The position numbers and the translations under genes are program-made. The notes under the pieces are model-generated. The model ran no database searches and was not told the DNA's origin. It saw only the letters and a list, made by a program, of their open reading frames with translations. Source: Hyperoodon ampullatus (lineage: Eukaryota > Chordata > Mammalia > Artiodactyla > Ziphiidae). Taken from it: a DNA stretch of 64,000 bases. Within the stretch, counting starts at the first letter, position 1; each line of letters begins with the position of its first letter. The stretch covers positions 9,096,701-9,160,700 of the forward strand of contig OX457075.1 in assembly GCA_949752795.1 (NCBI GenBank), given 5' to 3'. Below, piece after piece: positions 45,541-57,849 of this stretch.

Positions 45541-45729
45541 TTTTTTTTTTTTTTTTTTTTTTAGGTTCTTTTTTTTTTTTTTTTTTTTTTTAGTTTCTGC
45601 TTTATAACAAAGTGAATCAGTCATACATATACATCTGTTCCCACATCCCTTCCCTCATGCATCTCCCTCCCTCCCACCCTCCCCATCCCACCCCTCCAGG
45701 CGGTCACAAAGCACCGAGCTGATCTCCCT
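45541..45729 (-). mobile_element. Short L1 3' end, antisense, just downstream of the exon
   Basis: Two long T tracts (45539-45562 and 45568-45592), then TTTCTGCTTTATAACAAAGT through CACCGAGCTGATCTCCCTT. It is a severely 5'-truncated young L1, about 160 bp past the splice donor. Confidence 0.9.
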
Positions 45730-48087
45730 TAACCTTTACTCCCTTCCAGTCCTCAAGTAGAGTTATTTGGTAATTAGGCTAGAAGCATCAATATAATATA
45801 CATCTCTATTCCCTGATGTTCACCTTCTCTGGTTGCTGCTGGCACTTTCCATTGCATTACAACGTAACGACAAAATATGTGTTGTGTTCAAAGTCTTGAC
45901 AGAGAACATGAAATATAAATTTCAAAGGAAGGGAAGGGTTCGGACCATCTGTACTACTTCAAAAGGACCTTAGTAGGTGCATTTTAAAATACCTATTATT
46001 AATTTGTTTGGTCTTTGCATTTGGATGATCTATTAAAAGGGAGATGCAGTGATAAACAATTATCATTAAGATAAAGTATGTTTCTTCCCTAAAAACGAGT
46101 ATTGAAAGTTATTCTAGTTTATTATGCACCTGAATGACACCATGAACAAAGAAACTGAAATCAACAAACAAAGGGAGGAAAGTGAAAACCTACTGAGTTG
46201 CATTATAAAATATAATCTACATTACAGCAGGAGTACATTCATTTAGGAGAAAATTAGCAAGGTTCTGTTAACAGAATAATGAAGAGCTTCAAAGGTGTGC
46301 CATATCAAAAAAAGCCCTAATTGTGTTCATTAATTCCCAGCCCAACATTACTGTGGGAAAACTAAATGTGAACAAAGCAATAAGATGCCTCATAGTCTCA
46401 GAAACCTGCACAAATGCTTGCCATCCATTAAATTTACTTTAGAATGTCCCATCTTAATTCTTATAGCAGTATAATGAAGGCAACAGTCTCTAAAGATGAA
46501 GACAGGCATTGATTTGAAATATGACTTTCAAGAGTTGTATGGGGAGCGGTAGGAGGGATATATGTGACCTTAGAGGTCAAGACAGAGTCACTGAGGAAAA
46601 AAAACAGGCAGTATAAATGAAGAACTTATACCGAATAGTATATATAGATTTCAATACACTATTGAAATACCTAAAAATGCTATTGTGCCCTAAATAGGAA
46701 CAAGAATCTAGGCTCTCAGAGAAGGACTGAATTTATACAATTAAGTAGGAAAATAAAATCAGTCAAATTGGTAATTTAAAGACGTGGGTGAAATGTCCAG
46801 ATGAGTGACTGGCTTTTTCGCTTCTCAGACTGGTTGTCTGGGCAATAGTAGACGCAATATTTATGTCTGTGTTCTGGGGGAAATCAGTTTCTCTGTGGCA
46901 ATTTTTCATTTTTAATAATATTAGCCTGAATTTCTCCAGTGCCTTTCATTCCATTAGCTCAAAGCACTTTTCAAACCACTAATGAATTACGCTTCCTGAG
47001 ATTCCAGCAAGGCAGAAAGCATCCCATCCATTTTCGAAGCAAAATGCTTCACTTGTAGCAGCATCAGCCATTAGAGAATAGCCACAATTTTTTAAAAAAT
47101 ATTTTTACCACTTTCTCACTTCCCATTTTGTCTCCTGCTTAATAGGTAAATCTGAGGCATTAAGAAATTTAACGAGATCACCCAAAGAGGGAGAGGTCAG
47201 GTCCTTGATTCTCACTAATGTTGTCTGTCCTACACTTTAAAGTATCCACAGGAAATGTATCCACTCAAGTTTCCAGAACTCTCCACAGGAGGACAAAGAG
47301 CAAAGAGGGATGCCCTCAAATCCAGTCTCTTATAACTAGGCATCTCCATTATCATTTCAGAATTCGTCAGCCTGAACCATAAAGCACTGAAAAGAACAGG
47401 TTAGGTGACAAAAGTTTTTTCCCAAAACTGAGTGACTCATTGACAACATCATTCATTACACCCCCCAGAGAGAAGGAAATTGCTAAAGAGAACGTTAATT
47501 TCAGGTCCATTTAAATTCCAAGTCACTTCTTTTTAGAAATCTATCCTGAGTGAGTCCTTTTGGGTGTCTAAGCAAACAAATGAGATGATGAGAGAAACTG
47601 AATGAGCCCATTTGTTCCCACTTTAAACAATAAATTATGATAAGTTCTACCATTACCATTTCTGAATTTTTTTATTTTTAAAACTTTTTATCAAGGGTAA
47701 AGGGTGACTTTTATCTGTTCTGTGTCTACCGTATTGACCATATTAAAATATGAAAAATAACCATAATATTGGTGCCTGCGACTTACCTCCCACAATTACT
47801 GCATTAGAATACTTAATTGTATGTTTCCATCACTTGAAAAGCAGACACTTTGTTCTTTTTAAAGCACACAGGCCTTACATTTTTCCAAAAGGAGTTGGGA
47901 GAGGTCGAGATATTTCTGATCTGAACAAAGTGGAGCACAAGAGAAGAGCAGAGTGAGAGGACTCAGTGGGAAAATGGAACGACCTGCTAGAGTCTTCTGA
48001 GGCAGAACTTTATGTAACGTGGTCGAACTATACAATAAAATCTCAAACTATCAGTTATATCCATAGTGAAAGGGTCCTTCAAACATA
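45730..48087. other. Unassigned intronic DNA
   Basis: About 2.3 kb without young elements. A possible ancient repeat lies at 46905-47210. No exon recognised. Confidence 0.45.
46905..47210 (+). repeat. Ancient mammalian repeat-like segment (tentative)
   Basis: 'tttctccagtgcctttcatt', 'agctcaaagcacttttcaaa' and 'aatctgaggcattaagaaatttaacgagatcacccaaagagg' match the layout of an old mammalian interspersed repeat. The family is not fixed. Confidence 0.5.
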
Positions 48088-49098
48088 TTCTGAATTCTTT
48101 TTCTGGAAGGTTGCCTATCTCCACTTCATTTAATTGTTTTTCTGGGGTTTTATCTTGTTCCTTCATCTGGTACATAGTCCTCTGCCTTTTCATTTTGTCT
48201 ATCTTTCTGTGAATGTGGTTTCTGTTCCACAGGCTGCAGGATTGTAGTTCTTCTTGCTTCTGCTGTCTGCCCTCTGGTGGATGAGGCTATCTAAGAGGCT
48301 TGTGCAAGCCTCCCGATTGGAGGGACTGGTGGTGGGTAGAGCTGGGTGCTGCTCTAGTGGGCAGAGCTCAGTAAAACTTTAATCTACTTGTCTGCTGATG
48401 GGTGGGGCTGAGTTTCCTCCCTGTTGGTTGTTTGGCCTGAGGCGACCCAGTACTGGAGACTACCCAGCTCTTTGGTGGGGCTAATGGCGTACTCTGGGAG
48501 GGCTCACACCAAGGAGTACTTCCCAGAACTACTGCTTCCAGTGTCCTTGTGCCCCCAGTGAGCCACAGCCACCCCCTGCCTCTGCAGGGGACCCTCCAAC
48601 ACTAGCAGGTAGGTCTGGTTCAGTCTCCTATGGGGTTACTGCTCCTTCCCCTGGGTCCCAGTGCACACATTACTTTGTGTGTGCCCTCCAAGAGTGGAGT
48701 CTCTGCTTCCTCCAGTCCTGTCGAAGTCCCACAATCAAATCCCACAGCCTTCAAAGTCTGATTCTCTAGGAATTCCTCCTCCCATTGCCAGATTCCCAGG
48801 TTGGAAAGCCTGGCGTGGGGCTCAGAACCTTCACTTCAGTGTGTGGACCTTTGTCGTATAAGTGTTCTCCAGGTTGTGAGTCACCCACCCCATGGCCAGG
48901 GGATTTCATATTATTGTGATTGCGCCCCTCCTACCATCTCATTATGACTTTTCCCCTGTTCTTGGATGTGGTGCATCTTCTCTGGTGAGTTCCAGTGTCC
49001 TCCTGTTGATGAGGGTTCAGCAGTTAGTTGTGATTCTGGTGCTCTCACACGATGGAGTGAGCACACGTCCTTCTACTCTGCCATCTTGAACCAATCTC
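48088..49098 (-). mobile_element. L1 5'-end-only fragment, antisense (5' UTR and start of ORF1)
   Basis: On the minus strand it starts GGTTCAAGATGGCAGAGTAG, a recognisable L1 5' terminus, near 49095. It runs through a GC-rich 5' UTR into the first about 35 codons of ORF1 (MKRQRTMYQMKEQDKTPEKQ...) at 48193, then stops abruptly near 48088. The rest of the element is missing. A different and older 5' UTR type than the copy ending at 56290. Confidence 0.85.
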
Positions 49099-50270
49099 AC
49101 AAAGCAGACTTTATCCTCTTTATTCTTATACTCCTATGCTCTCCTTTGCCTTTTGTTCTGTATATGTTACTGACTCTGGGCTACATGCACTTGTGATACT
49201 TTGCTCACGATTAGTGAGTGCAAGTAACTGAGATATTTCTCCTGCTGAGTAGGAGGAAAATTGGAGCTTATTAAGACAGAGGGGCCTAGATGAATTATCT
49301 TGAATAGTTTCCATTCATGCTACCGAGGAAGTAAGATGCACCTTCAAATAACCCATGCTGCAGACATTCCTTTATAAAGGTTATGCATTAGCTTTTCCTC
49401 GTCCGTTTTCCATGGTTGTATCAGGCAGTTAAAATGATGTTGCTGACAACTTTCTGGCACTGACAACAGTTACGGCCTTTAGTTTGAGTGACATGTGTTA
49501 CTTTAAAGATAGATGAAGTGCCCAAAAGAAAAAGAAGAAAAAAACTTGGAGGCAATTAAATTGGTGCTCAATGTGTAAAGTTTGCATCTTCACCAAAGGT
49601 GGCTTTCAGCATGCAAAGATCTTCACTTCCTTTGTTCATCTGCTTAATATAGTGTCAAAACTGCCTTAGCTGCTTTCTTGTTTGATCGCTTCCAAACGGA
49701 AGAGACTATATCTTTCCTGTATCTCTATCTTGATAAGACCTAGCGCAGGGTTTTGACCTGTTTAGGATCAGAAAATATGAGTAAATGAGCAAATTTTGTG
49801 TGTCCAATGAACTTGTTGACTTTTCACATTAAAGCAAGAAAAAAAACATTTCTCTTCTGGATGTTTGGCACAGGTGAGGATAAGACTACATCAACTGACA
49901 GAGACAGAAGTCTTCCCCACCAAGGGCTATGGGTTCCAGCCTGGCATCACAGAACCATGGCCAAATATAGGGTTTGCTGTGGCAACACAGCATGTAAAGC
50001 ACATGTAGGACCAAGAAGAAACTAACAAAATAATAAAAGCCAACCCAAAAGACACAGGCATAAGTGAAGAAGATTCTGGGGCTCCAACAGATATATAGAT
50101 ACATATATACAAACAAAAATATGTATATGATAAGGATATATCTGTCTAACTAGGAGATATATATATATATCTTTATATACATTTAGGAGATGTAGATATA
50201 TCTTTATATATATCTAGGAGGTATAGATATACATATAGGTCTTTATATACACTCATCTTTAAAAGCTCAG
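49099..50270. other. Unassigned intronic DNA ending in a TA-rich repeat
   Basis: No exon recognised; imperfect TATATATCTTTATATA units occupy 50150-50260. Confidence 0.5.
50150..50260. repeat. TA-rich low-complexity repeat
   Basis: Imperfect units of ATCTTTATATA and AGGAGATATAGATATA. Confidence 0.85.
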
Positions 50271-50621
50271 TAACTTTTTTTTAACATCTTTATTGGAGTA
50301 TAATTGTTTTACATTGTTGTGTTAGTTTCTGCTGGATAATAAAGTGAATCAGCTATATGTATACTTATAACCCAATATACCCTACCTCTTGCATCTCCCT
50401 CCCACCCTCCCTATCCCACCCCTCTAGGTGGTCACAAAGCACAGAGCTGATCTCCCTGTGCTATGCGGCTGCTTCCCACTAGCTAGCTATTTTACATTTG
50501 GTAGTGTATATATGTCCATGCCAGTCTGTCACTTCACCCCAGCTTACCTTTCCCCCTCTCTGTGTCCTTAAGTCCACTGTTTATATCTGCATCTTTATTC
50601 CTGTCCTGTCCCTAGGTTCTT

Positions 50622-50630
50622 CAGACTATA

Positions 50631-50661
<31 letters not shown>
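50622..50661. repeat. (TA)n-(T)n tract inside the L1 3' UTR
   Basis: TATATATA run followed by T16. Local expansion relative to the sister L1 copies at 11.5 kb and 40.9 kb, where the same site holds only a homopolymer run. Confidence 0.9.
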
Positions 50662-50662
<1 letters not shown>

Positions 50663-52322
50663 AGATTCCATATATATGTGTTAGCATACAGTATTTGTTT
50701 TTCTCTTTCTGACTTACTTCACTCTGTGTGACAGACTGTAGGTCCATCCACCTCACTACAAATAACTCAGTTTCGTTTCTTTTTATGGCTGAGTAATATT
50801 CCATTGTATATATGTGCCACATCTTCTTTATCCATTCATCTGTTGATGGACAATTTGGTTGCTTCCATGTCCTGGCTCTTGTAAATAGTGCTGCAATGAA
50901 CATTGTGGTACATGACTCTTTTTGAGTCATGGTTTACTCAGCATATATGCCCAGTAGTGGGATTGCTGGGACACATGGTAGTTGTATTCTTAGTTTGTTA
51001 AGGAACCTCCATACTGTTCTCCATAGTGGCTGTATCAATTTACATTCCCACCAACAGTGTAGGAGGGTTCCCTTTTCTCCACACCCTCTCCAGCATTTAT
51101 TGTTTGTAGATTTTTTGTTCATGGCCATTCTGACCAGTATGAGGTGATACCTCATTGTAGTTTGGATTTGCATTTCTCTAATGATTAGTGACGTTGAGCA
51201 TCTTTTCATGTGTTTGTTGGCAATCTGTATATCTTCTTTGGAGAAATGTCTGTTTAGGTCTTCTGACCATTTTTGGATTGGGCTGTTTGTTTTTTTGATA
51301 TTGAGCTGCATGAGCTGCTTGTATATTTTGGAGATTAAGCCTTTGTCTGTTGCTTTGTTTGCAAATATTTTCTGCCATTCTGAGAGTTGTCTTTTCATCT
51401 TATTTATGGTTTCCTTTGCTGTGTAAAAGATTTTAAGTTTCATTAGATCCCATTTGTTTATTTTTGTTTTTATTTCCATTACTCTAGAAGGTGAGTCAAA
51501 AAGGATCTTGCTGTGATTTATGTCATAGAGTGTTCTGCCTATGTTTTCCTCTAGAGTTTTATAGTGTCTGGCCTTACATTTAGGTCTTTAATCCATTTTG
51601 AGTTTATTTATGTGTATGGTGTTAGGAAGTGTTCTAATTTCATTCTTTTACATGTAGCTGTCCATTTTTCTCAGCACCACTTATTGAAGAGGCTGTCTTT
51701 TCTCCATTGTATATTCTTGCCTCCTTCATCAAAGAGAAGTTGACCATATGTGCCTGAGCTTATCTCTGGGCTTTCTATCTTGTTCCATTGATCTGTATTT
51801 CTGTTTTTGTGCCAGTACCATACTGTCTTCATTACTGTAGCTTTGTAGTGTAATCTGAAGTCACAGAGCCTGATTCCTCCAGCTCCATTTTTGTTTCTCA
51901 AGATTGCTTTGGCTATTCGGGGCCTTTTGTGTTTCCATACAAATTGTGACTTTTTTATTCTAGTTCTGTGAAAATTGTCATTGGTAGTTTTCTAGGGACT
52001 GCACTGAATCTGTAGATTGCTTTGGGTAGTGTAGTCATTTTCACAATGTTGATTCTTCCAATCCAAGAACATGGTATATCTCTCCATCTGTTTGTACCAT
52101 CTTTAATTTCTTTCATCTGTGTCTTATAGTTTTCTACATACAGGTCTTTTGTCTCCTTAGGTAGGTTTATCCCTAGGTATTTTATTCTTTTTGTTGCAAT
52201 GGTAAATGGGAGTGTTTCCTTAACTTCCCTTTCATATTTTTCATGATTAATGTATAGGAATACAAGAGATTTCTGTGCCTTAATTTTATATCCTGCTACT
52301 TTACCAAATTCATTGTTTAGCT

Positions 52323-52700
52323 CTAGTAGTTTCTGGTAACATCTTTAGGATTCTCTATGTATAATATCATGTCATCTGCAAACAGTGACAGTTTTACTTC
52401 TTCTTTACTGATTTGGATGCCTTTTATGTCTTTTTTATCTCTGATTGTGGTAGCTAAAACTACTAAAACTATGTTAAATAATTTTGGTGAGAGTGGACGT
52501 CCTTGTCTTGTTCCTGATCTTAAAGGAAATACTTTCAGATTTTCACTATTGAGAATGATGTTTGCTGTGGGTTTGTCATATATGGCCCCTATTATGTTGA
52601 GGTAGGTTCCCTCTATGACCACTTTCTGGAGAGTTTTTATCATAAATGGGTCCTGAATTTTGTCAAAAGCTTTTTCTGCATCTATTGAGATGATCATATG
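52323..52700 (-). pseudogene. L1 ORF2 reverse-transcriptase fragment
   Basis: Encodes the palm region: [33 protein letters not shown] and [14 protein letters not shown]. The FADD catalytic aspartates are present. The frame is interrupted upstream by the SINE at 52722. Confidence 0.92.
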
Positions 52701-52709
52701 GTTTTTACT

Positions 52710-52713
52710 CCTC

Positions 52714-52752
<39 letters not shown>

Positions 52753-52955
52753 TGGTATGCGGGCCTCTCACTGTTGTGGCCTCTCCCGTTGCGGAGCACA
52801 GGCTCCGGATGCGCAGGCTCAGCAGCCATGGCTCACGGGCCCAGCCGCTCCGCGGCATATGGGATCCTCCCAGACCGGGGCACGAACCCGTATCCCCTGC
52901 ATCGGCAGGCGGACTCTCAACCACTGCGCCACCAGGGAGGCCCCCTCAGTTTTTT
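52710..52955 (-). mobile_element. CHR-2-type SINE, antisense, inside the L1 ORF2
   Basis: Body 52722-52943 with a T36 tract at left. Duplication CCTCAGTTTTTT at 52710-52721 and 52944-52955. It splits the reverse-transcriptase frame and is younger than the L1. Confidence 0.95.
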
Positions 52956-55015
52956 AATATGCTGTATCACAGTGATTGATTTGTGCATATTGAAGAATCT
53001 TTGCATTCCTGGGATAAACCCCACTTGATCATGTTTTATGATCCTTTTTATGTGCTGTTGGATTCTGTTTGTTGAGGATTTTTGCATCTATGTTCATCAG
53101 TGATATTGACCTGTAGTTTTCTTTTTCTGTGACAGTTTTGTCTGCTTTTGGTATCAGGGTGATGGTGGCCTCGTTGAATGAGTTTGGGAGTGTTCTTTCC
53201 TCTGCTATATTTTGGAAGAGTTTGAGAAGGATATGTGTTAGCTCTTCTCTAAATGTTTGATAGAATTCACCTGTGAATCCATCTGGTCTTGGGCTTTTGT
53301 TGTTGGAAAATTTTTAATCCCAGTTTCAGTTTCAGTGCTTGTGATTTGACTGTTTATATTTTCTATTTCTTCCTGGTTCAGTCTCGGAAGGTTGTGCTTT
53401 TCTAAGAATTTGTCCATTTCTTCCAGGTTGTCCATTTTATTGGCATATAGTTGCTTGTAGTAATCTCTCATGATCCTTTGTATTTCTGCAGTGTAAGTTG
53501 TTACCTCTCCTTTTTCATTTCTAATTCTGTTGATTTTAGTCTTCTCCCTTTTTTTCTTGATGAGTCTGGCTAATGCTTCATCAATTTTGTTTGTCTTCCA
53601 AGGAGCCAGCTTTTAGTTTTATTGATCTTTGCTATTGTTTCCTTCATTTCTTTTTAATTTATTTCTGATCTGATATTTATGAATTCTTTCCTTCTGCAAA
53701 CTTTGGGGGGGTTTTGTTCTTCTCTCTCTAATTGCTTTAGGTGTAAGATTAAGTTGTTTATTTGAGTTGTTTCTGGAGTTAGGATTGTATTGCTATAAAC
53801 TTCCCTCTTAGAACTGCTTTTGCTGCATCCCATAGGTTTTCGGTTATTGTGTTTTCATTGTCATTTTTTTCTAGGTATTTTTTTAATTTCCTCTTAGATT
53901 TCTTCAGTGATCTGTTGGTTATTTAGTAGCGTATTATTTAGCCTCCATGTATTTGTATTTTTTACAGTTTTTTTCTTGTAATTCATATCTAGTCTCATAG
54001 CGTGTGGTCAGAAAAGATACTTGATATGGTTTCAGTTTTCTTAAATTTACCAAGGCTTAATTTGTGACCCAAGATATGATCTATCCTGGAGAATGTTCCA
54101 TGAGCACTTGAGAAAAATGTGTATTCTCTTCTTTTTGGATAGAATGTCCTATAAATATCAATTAAGTCCATCTTGTTTAATGTATCATTTAAAGCTTGTG
54201 TTTCCTTATTTATTTTCATTTTGGTTAATCTATCTATTGGTGAAGTGGGGTGTTAAAATCCCCTACTATGATTGTTTTAATGTTGATTTCCACTTTTATG
54301 GCTGTTAGCATTTGCCTTATGTATTGAGGTGCTCCTATGTTTGGTGCATAAATATCTACAAATGTTATATCTTCTTCTTGGATTGATCCCTTGATCATTA
54401 TGCAGTGTCCTTCTTTGTCTCTTGTAATAGTCTTTATTTTAAAGTCTATTGTGTCTGCTCTGAGAATTGCTGCTCCAGCTTTCTTTTGATTTCCATTTTG
54501 ATGGAATACCTTTTTCCATCCCCTGTCAGTATGTATGTGTCCCTAGGTCTGAAGTGGGTCTCTTGTAGACAGCATATATATGGGTCTTGTTTTTGTATCT
54601 ATTCATCCAGTGTGTGTCTTTTGGTTGGAGCATTTAATCCATTTACATTTAAGGTAATTATCGATAAGTATGTTCCTATTACCATTTTCTTAATTGTTTT
54701 TAGTTTGTTTTTATAGGTCTTTTACTTCTCTTGTGTTTCCTGCCTAGGGAAGTTCCTTTAGCATTTGTTGTAAAGCTGGTTTGGTGGGGCTGAATTCTCT
54801 TAGCTTTTGCTTGTCTGTAAAGGCTTTAATTTCTCCATCGAATCTGAATGAGATCCTTGCTGGGTAGAATAATCTTGGTTGTAGGTTTTCCGCTTTCATC
54901 ACTTTAAATATGTCCTGCCACTCTCTTCTGGCTTGCAGAGTTTCTGCTGACAGATCTGCTTTTAACCTTATGGGGATTCCCTTGTATGTTATTTGTTGTT
55001 TTTCCCTTGCTGCTT

Positions 55016-55528
55016 TTAATATTGTTCTTTGTATTTAATTTTTGATAATTTGATTAGTTTGTGTCTTGGCATGTTTCTCCTTGGATTTATCCTGTATGGG
55101 ACTCTCTGTGCTTCTTGGACTTGATTGACTATTTCCTTTCCCATGTTAGGAAAATTTTCAACTAAAATCTCTTCAAATATTTTCTCAGTCCCTTTCTTTT
55201 TCTCTTCTTCTTCTGACACCCCTACAATTCAAGTGTTGGTGCTTTTAATATTGTCCCAGAGGTCTCTGAGACTGTCCTCAATTCTTTTAATTATTATTTC
55301 TTTATTCTTCTCTTTGATAGTTATTTCCAATATTTTACCTTCCAGGTCACTTATCTGTTCCTCTATCTGAGTTATTCTGCTATTGATTTCTTCTAGATAA
55401 TTTTTAATTTCATTTATTGTGTTGTTCATCATTGTTTGTTTGCTCTTTAATTCTTCCAGGTCCTTGTTAAACGTTTCTTGTATTTTCTCCATTCTGTTTC
55501 CGAGATTTTGTATCATCTTTACTATCAT
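55016..55528 (-). pseudogene. L1 ORF1 remnant (coiled coil plus RNA-binding part)
   Basis: Two minus-strand frames (55229-55528 and 55016-55219), separated by a frame change, encode the trimerising coiled coil (LEELKSKQTMMNNTINEIKN) and the start of the RNA-binding region. The upstream start near 55630 is separated by stops. Confidence 0.88.
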
Positions 55529-56299
55529 TACTCTGAATTCTTTTTCAGGTAGACTGCCTATTTCCTCTTCATTTGTTTGGTCTGGTGGGTTTTTTACCTT
55601 GCTCCTTCGTCTGCTGAGTATTTTTCTGTCTTCTCATTTTGCTTAACTTACTGTGTTTGGGGTCCCCTTTTCGCAGGCTGCAGGTTCGTAGTTCCCATTG
55701 GTTCTGGTGTCTGCCCCCAGTGGGTGAGGTTGGTTCGGTGGGTTGTGTAGGCTTCCTGGTGGAGGGGAGTGGTGTCTGTGTTCTGGTGGTTGAGGCTGGA
55801 TCTTTCCTTTCTGTTGGGCAAGACCGTGTCCAGTGGTGTGTTTTGGGGTGTCTGTGAACTTATTATGATTTTAGGCAGCCTCTCTGCTAATGGGATGGTT
55901 TGTGTTCCTGTCTTGCTAGTTGTTTGGCATGGGGTGTCCAGCACTGGAATTTGCTGGTCGTTGAGTGGAGCTCGGTCTTAGTGTTGTGACGGAGATCTCT
56001 GGGTGAGTTTTCGCCAATTGATATTATGTGGGCCCGGGAGGTCTCTTGTGGTGCAGTGTCCTGAACTCCACTCTCCCACCTCCGAGCCTCAGACCTGACA
56101 CCCGGCTGAGCACCAAGACCCTGTCAGCCACACAGCTGCTGATCCCTCTGGAACTGCTGCCTTCTTGCTGCCTCTGGAGGTGTGGGGACCTCCCCTCAGA
56201 TTCCAGTTGTCGTTCAGCAGCTTTGCGTCAGGAGCTTTCAGACTCTGAGCTTTTTTTTTTTCCAAAGTGGGTCCTGAAACTAGCTGGAGTTGGCCTAGG

Positions 56300-56755
56300 T
56301 CCAACTTAGAAACCGGACTGTCAGAACTTGTATATTGACCTGCCTTGTACCCTTCAGTAAGTAATCCAGTTCCTGAAGGTAAGCTTCTCACCTTGACAAT
56401 GATTAATTCTTCCTGTGTTTCTGCCCCACCTGGAGAACCACCTGGAGAGGTGATAGAATGAAAGCAAGACTCATAGAGAAGAGATGTGGCCAAGCCAGGT
56501 GCTCCTTCATTTTCTTTATTCTGCATGGCAAAAGACTGCCTTTCCCTTAAAGTCACTAAACAGAAGAGAGGGTGGGAGAGGTAATGCATAAGAGATATAA
56601 CTTTTGCAAGAAACAAACAAACAAAAAAGACATGTTTCTGACTTTTGTTTTTGGTGATGGGCACGGTGCTGGGTTTTAAAGTGTTCCAGCCAAGTTTCTA
56701 TGGTTTTGGCCTCTAGTTCAAAGGCAGAAAGTCTGTGCACACCTGTATGTTTTAT
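56300..56755. other. Unassigned DNA beyond the L1 5' end
   Basis: A 191-codon minus frame (56089-56664) runs from here into the L1 5' UTR; no domain is recognised. Confidence 0.45.
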
Positions 56756-56757
56756 TT

Positions 56758-56992
56758 AGGAGCCATAAACTTGGATTTGAATTTCAGCTCTACCTCCTAC
56801 AAGTTTTGTAATCCTGGACAACTTTCTTTCGTAAGTGTCTGTTTGTGTAAAATAAGGATACTTTACAGAGTTTTGGCTTAGAGATAAATTTTGAGGTGTG
56901 TTGAGAATTTATATAATATGGTGATTAAATGAGATTTTTCCAGGCAGAGGGTTTTGTACCATTGAGAGAACCTAGGTGTTAAATAAATATTG
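56758..56992 (+). repeat. MIR SINE relic
   Basis: 'gaatttcagctctacctcctacaag', 'gtaatcctggacaactt', 'gtgtaaaataaggatac' and 'gattaaatgag' follow the MIR order, ending near 'gttaaataaatatt'. Confidence 0.8.
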
Positions 56993-57077
56993 GATTTTCT
57001 TTTGTTATAATACAAGATGGATGAGGGCTCCATCTATTTTTCCCAGATTTGGGGGCAACATTAACCTATATTGCCAC

Positions 57078-57411
57078 AGCACCTTATATGCGGAATCTAA
57101 AAAAATGATACTTATTCACAAAACAGAAATAGACTCACAGACATAAAAAACAATGTTATGGTTACCAAAGGGAAAAGGGTGGGGGAAGGGATAAACTGGG
57201 AATCTGGGATTAACAGATATACACTACTGTATATAAAGTAGATAAACAAGGTCCTACTGTATAATAGCACAGGGAATTATATTCAATATCTTGTAATAAC
57301 CTATAATGGAAAAGGATCTAAAAAAGGATATATATATATATGTATAACTGAATCATTTTCCTGTACACCCGAAACTTTGTAAATCAACTATACTTTAATA
57401 TTTTTAAAAAA
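57078..57411 (+). mobile_element. L1 3'-end fragment, sense
   Basis: 3'-UTR wording from GGAATCTAAAAAAATGATAC through GATAAACAAGGTCCTACTGT to AACTATACTTTAATATTTTT. 5'-truncated. Confidence 0.9.
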
Positions 57412-57559
57412 GACACACCATCTAATTCAAGAAATGGTTTCTTTCCAGTTAGTATCTCATAAAAATGAAAGAAAATCATGTGGTTTGCAGAGCATCAAAA
57501 TCAAAAACGTTTTCAGTTTCTTCGTGGAGAGTTCATTTTGCAAAGCATGTCACCAACGT

Positions 57560-57696
57560 CTTCCCTTCCTCCCTACCCCCCCTTCTCTCCTGCCTCCTTC
57601 TCTCCATCCTTCCTCCCTTTGGTCTTTCCAACTTTCTTTTCTTCTTTCCTTCTCCCTCTCCTTCCTTTCTTCTTCCTTCCTTTCTTTCTGTCTTTT
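57560..57696. repeat. Pyrimidine-rich (CCTT/CTTT)n tract
   Basis: About 135 bases nearly all C and T. It produces three overlapping S/F/P-rich spurious frames. Confidence 0.9.
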
Positions 57697-57849
57697 TGTG
57701 CAAAAGTCCCTTTATTCCCTCCCTAATTCTCCATCACCCTACATTTGCTCCAGATTCTCTCATATCCAAACAAAACAAAACACAACTCTCTTCCAGACTT
57801 TTTAAGTGAAACAACATGTGAGCAAATATATGTGCATGACTTCCTCACT

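Larger units (their letters stand above)
50275..56290 (-). mobile_element. Near-full-length L1, antisense, interrupted by a SINE
   Basis: 3' UTR with terminal AACATCTTTATTGGAGTATA at left, then ORF2 (about 50934-54870), ORF1 (about 55016-55630) and a bovine-type 5' UTR (about 55640-56290). ORF2 landmarks: C-terminal [20 protein letters not shown] at 51479, RT with SLFADD in frame 52323-52829, endonuclease segment at 53995-54219. ORF1 landmarks: coiled coil in frame 55229-55528 and the following domain in 55016-55219. All frames are broken, so it is dead. Length without the SINE is about 5.8 kb. The exact 5' end (56250-56340) is uncertain. Confidence 0.92.

Noticed and set aside
56089..56664. 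191-codon minus-strand frame
   Set aside because: Part of it lies in the L1 5' UTR and the rest in unassigned DNA; no domain, splice context or known family is visible.
57434..57809. Three overlapping Ser/Phe/Pro-rich frames
   Set aside because: Caused by a pyrimidine-rich simple tract.
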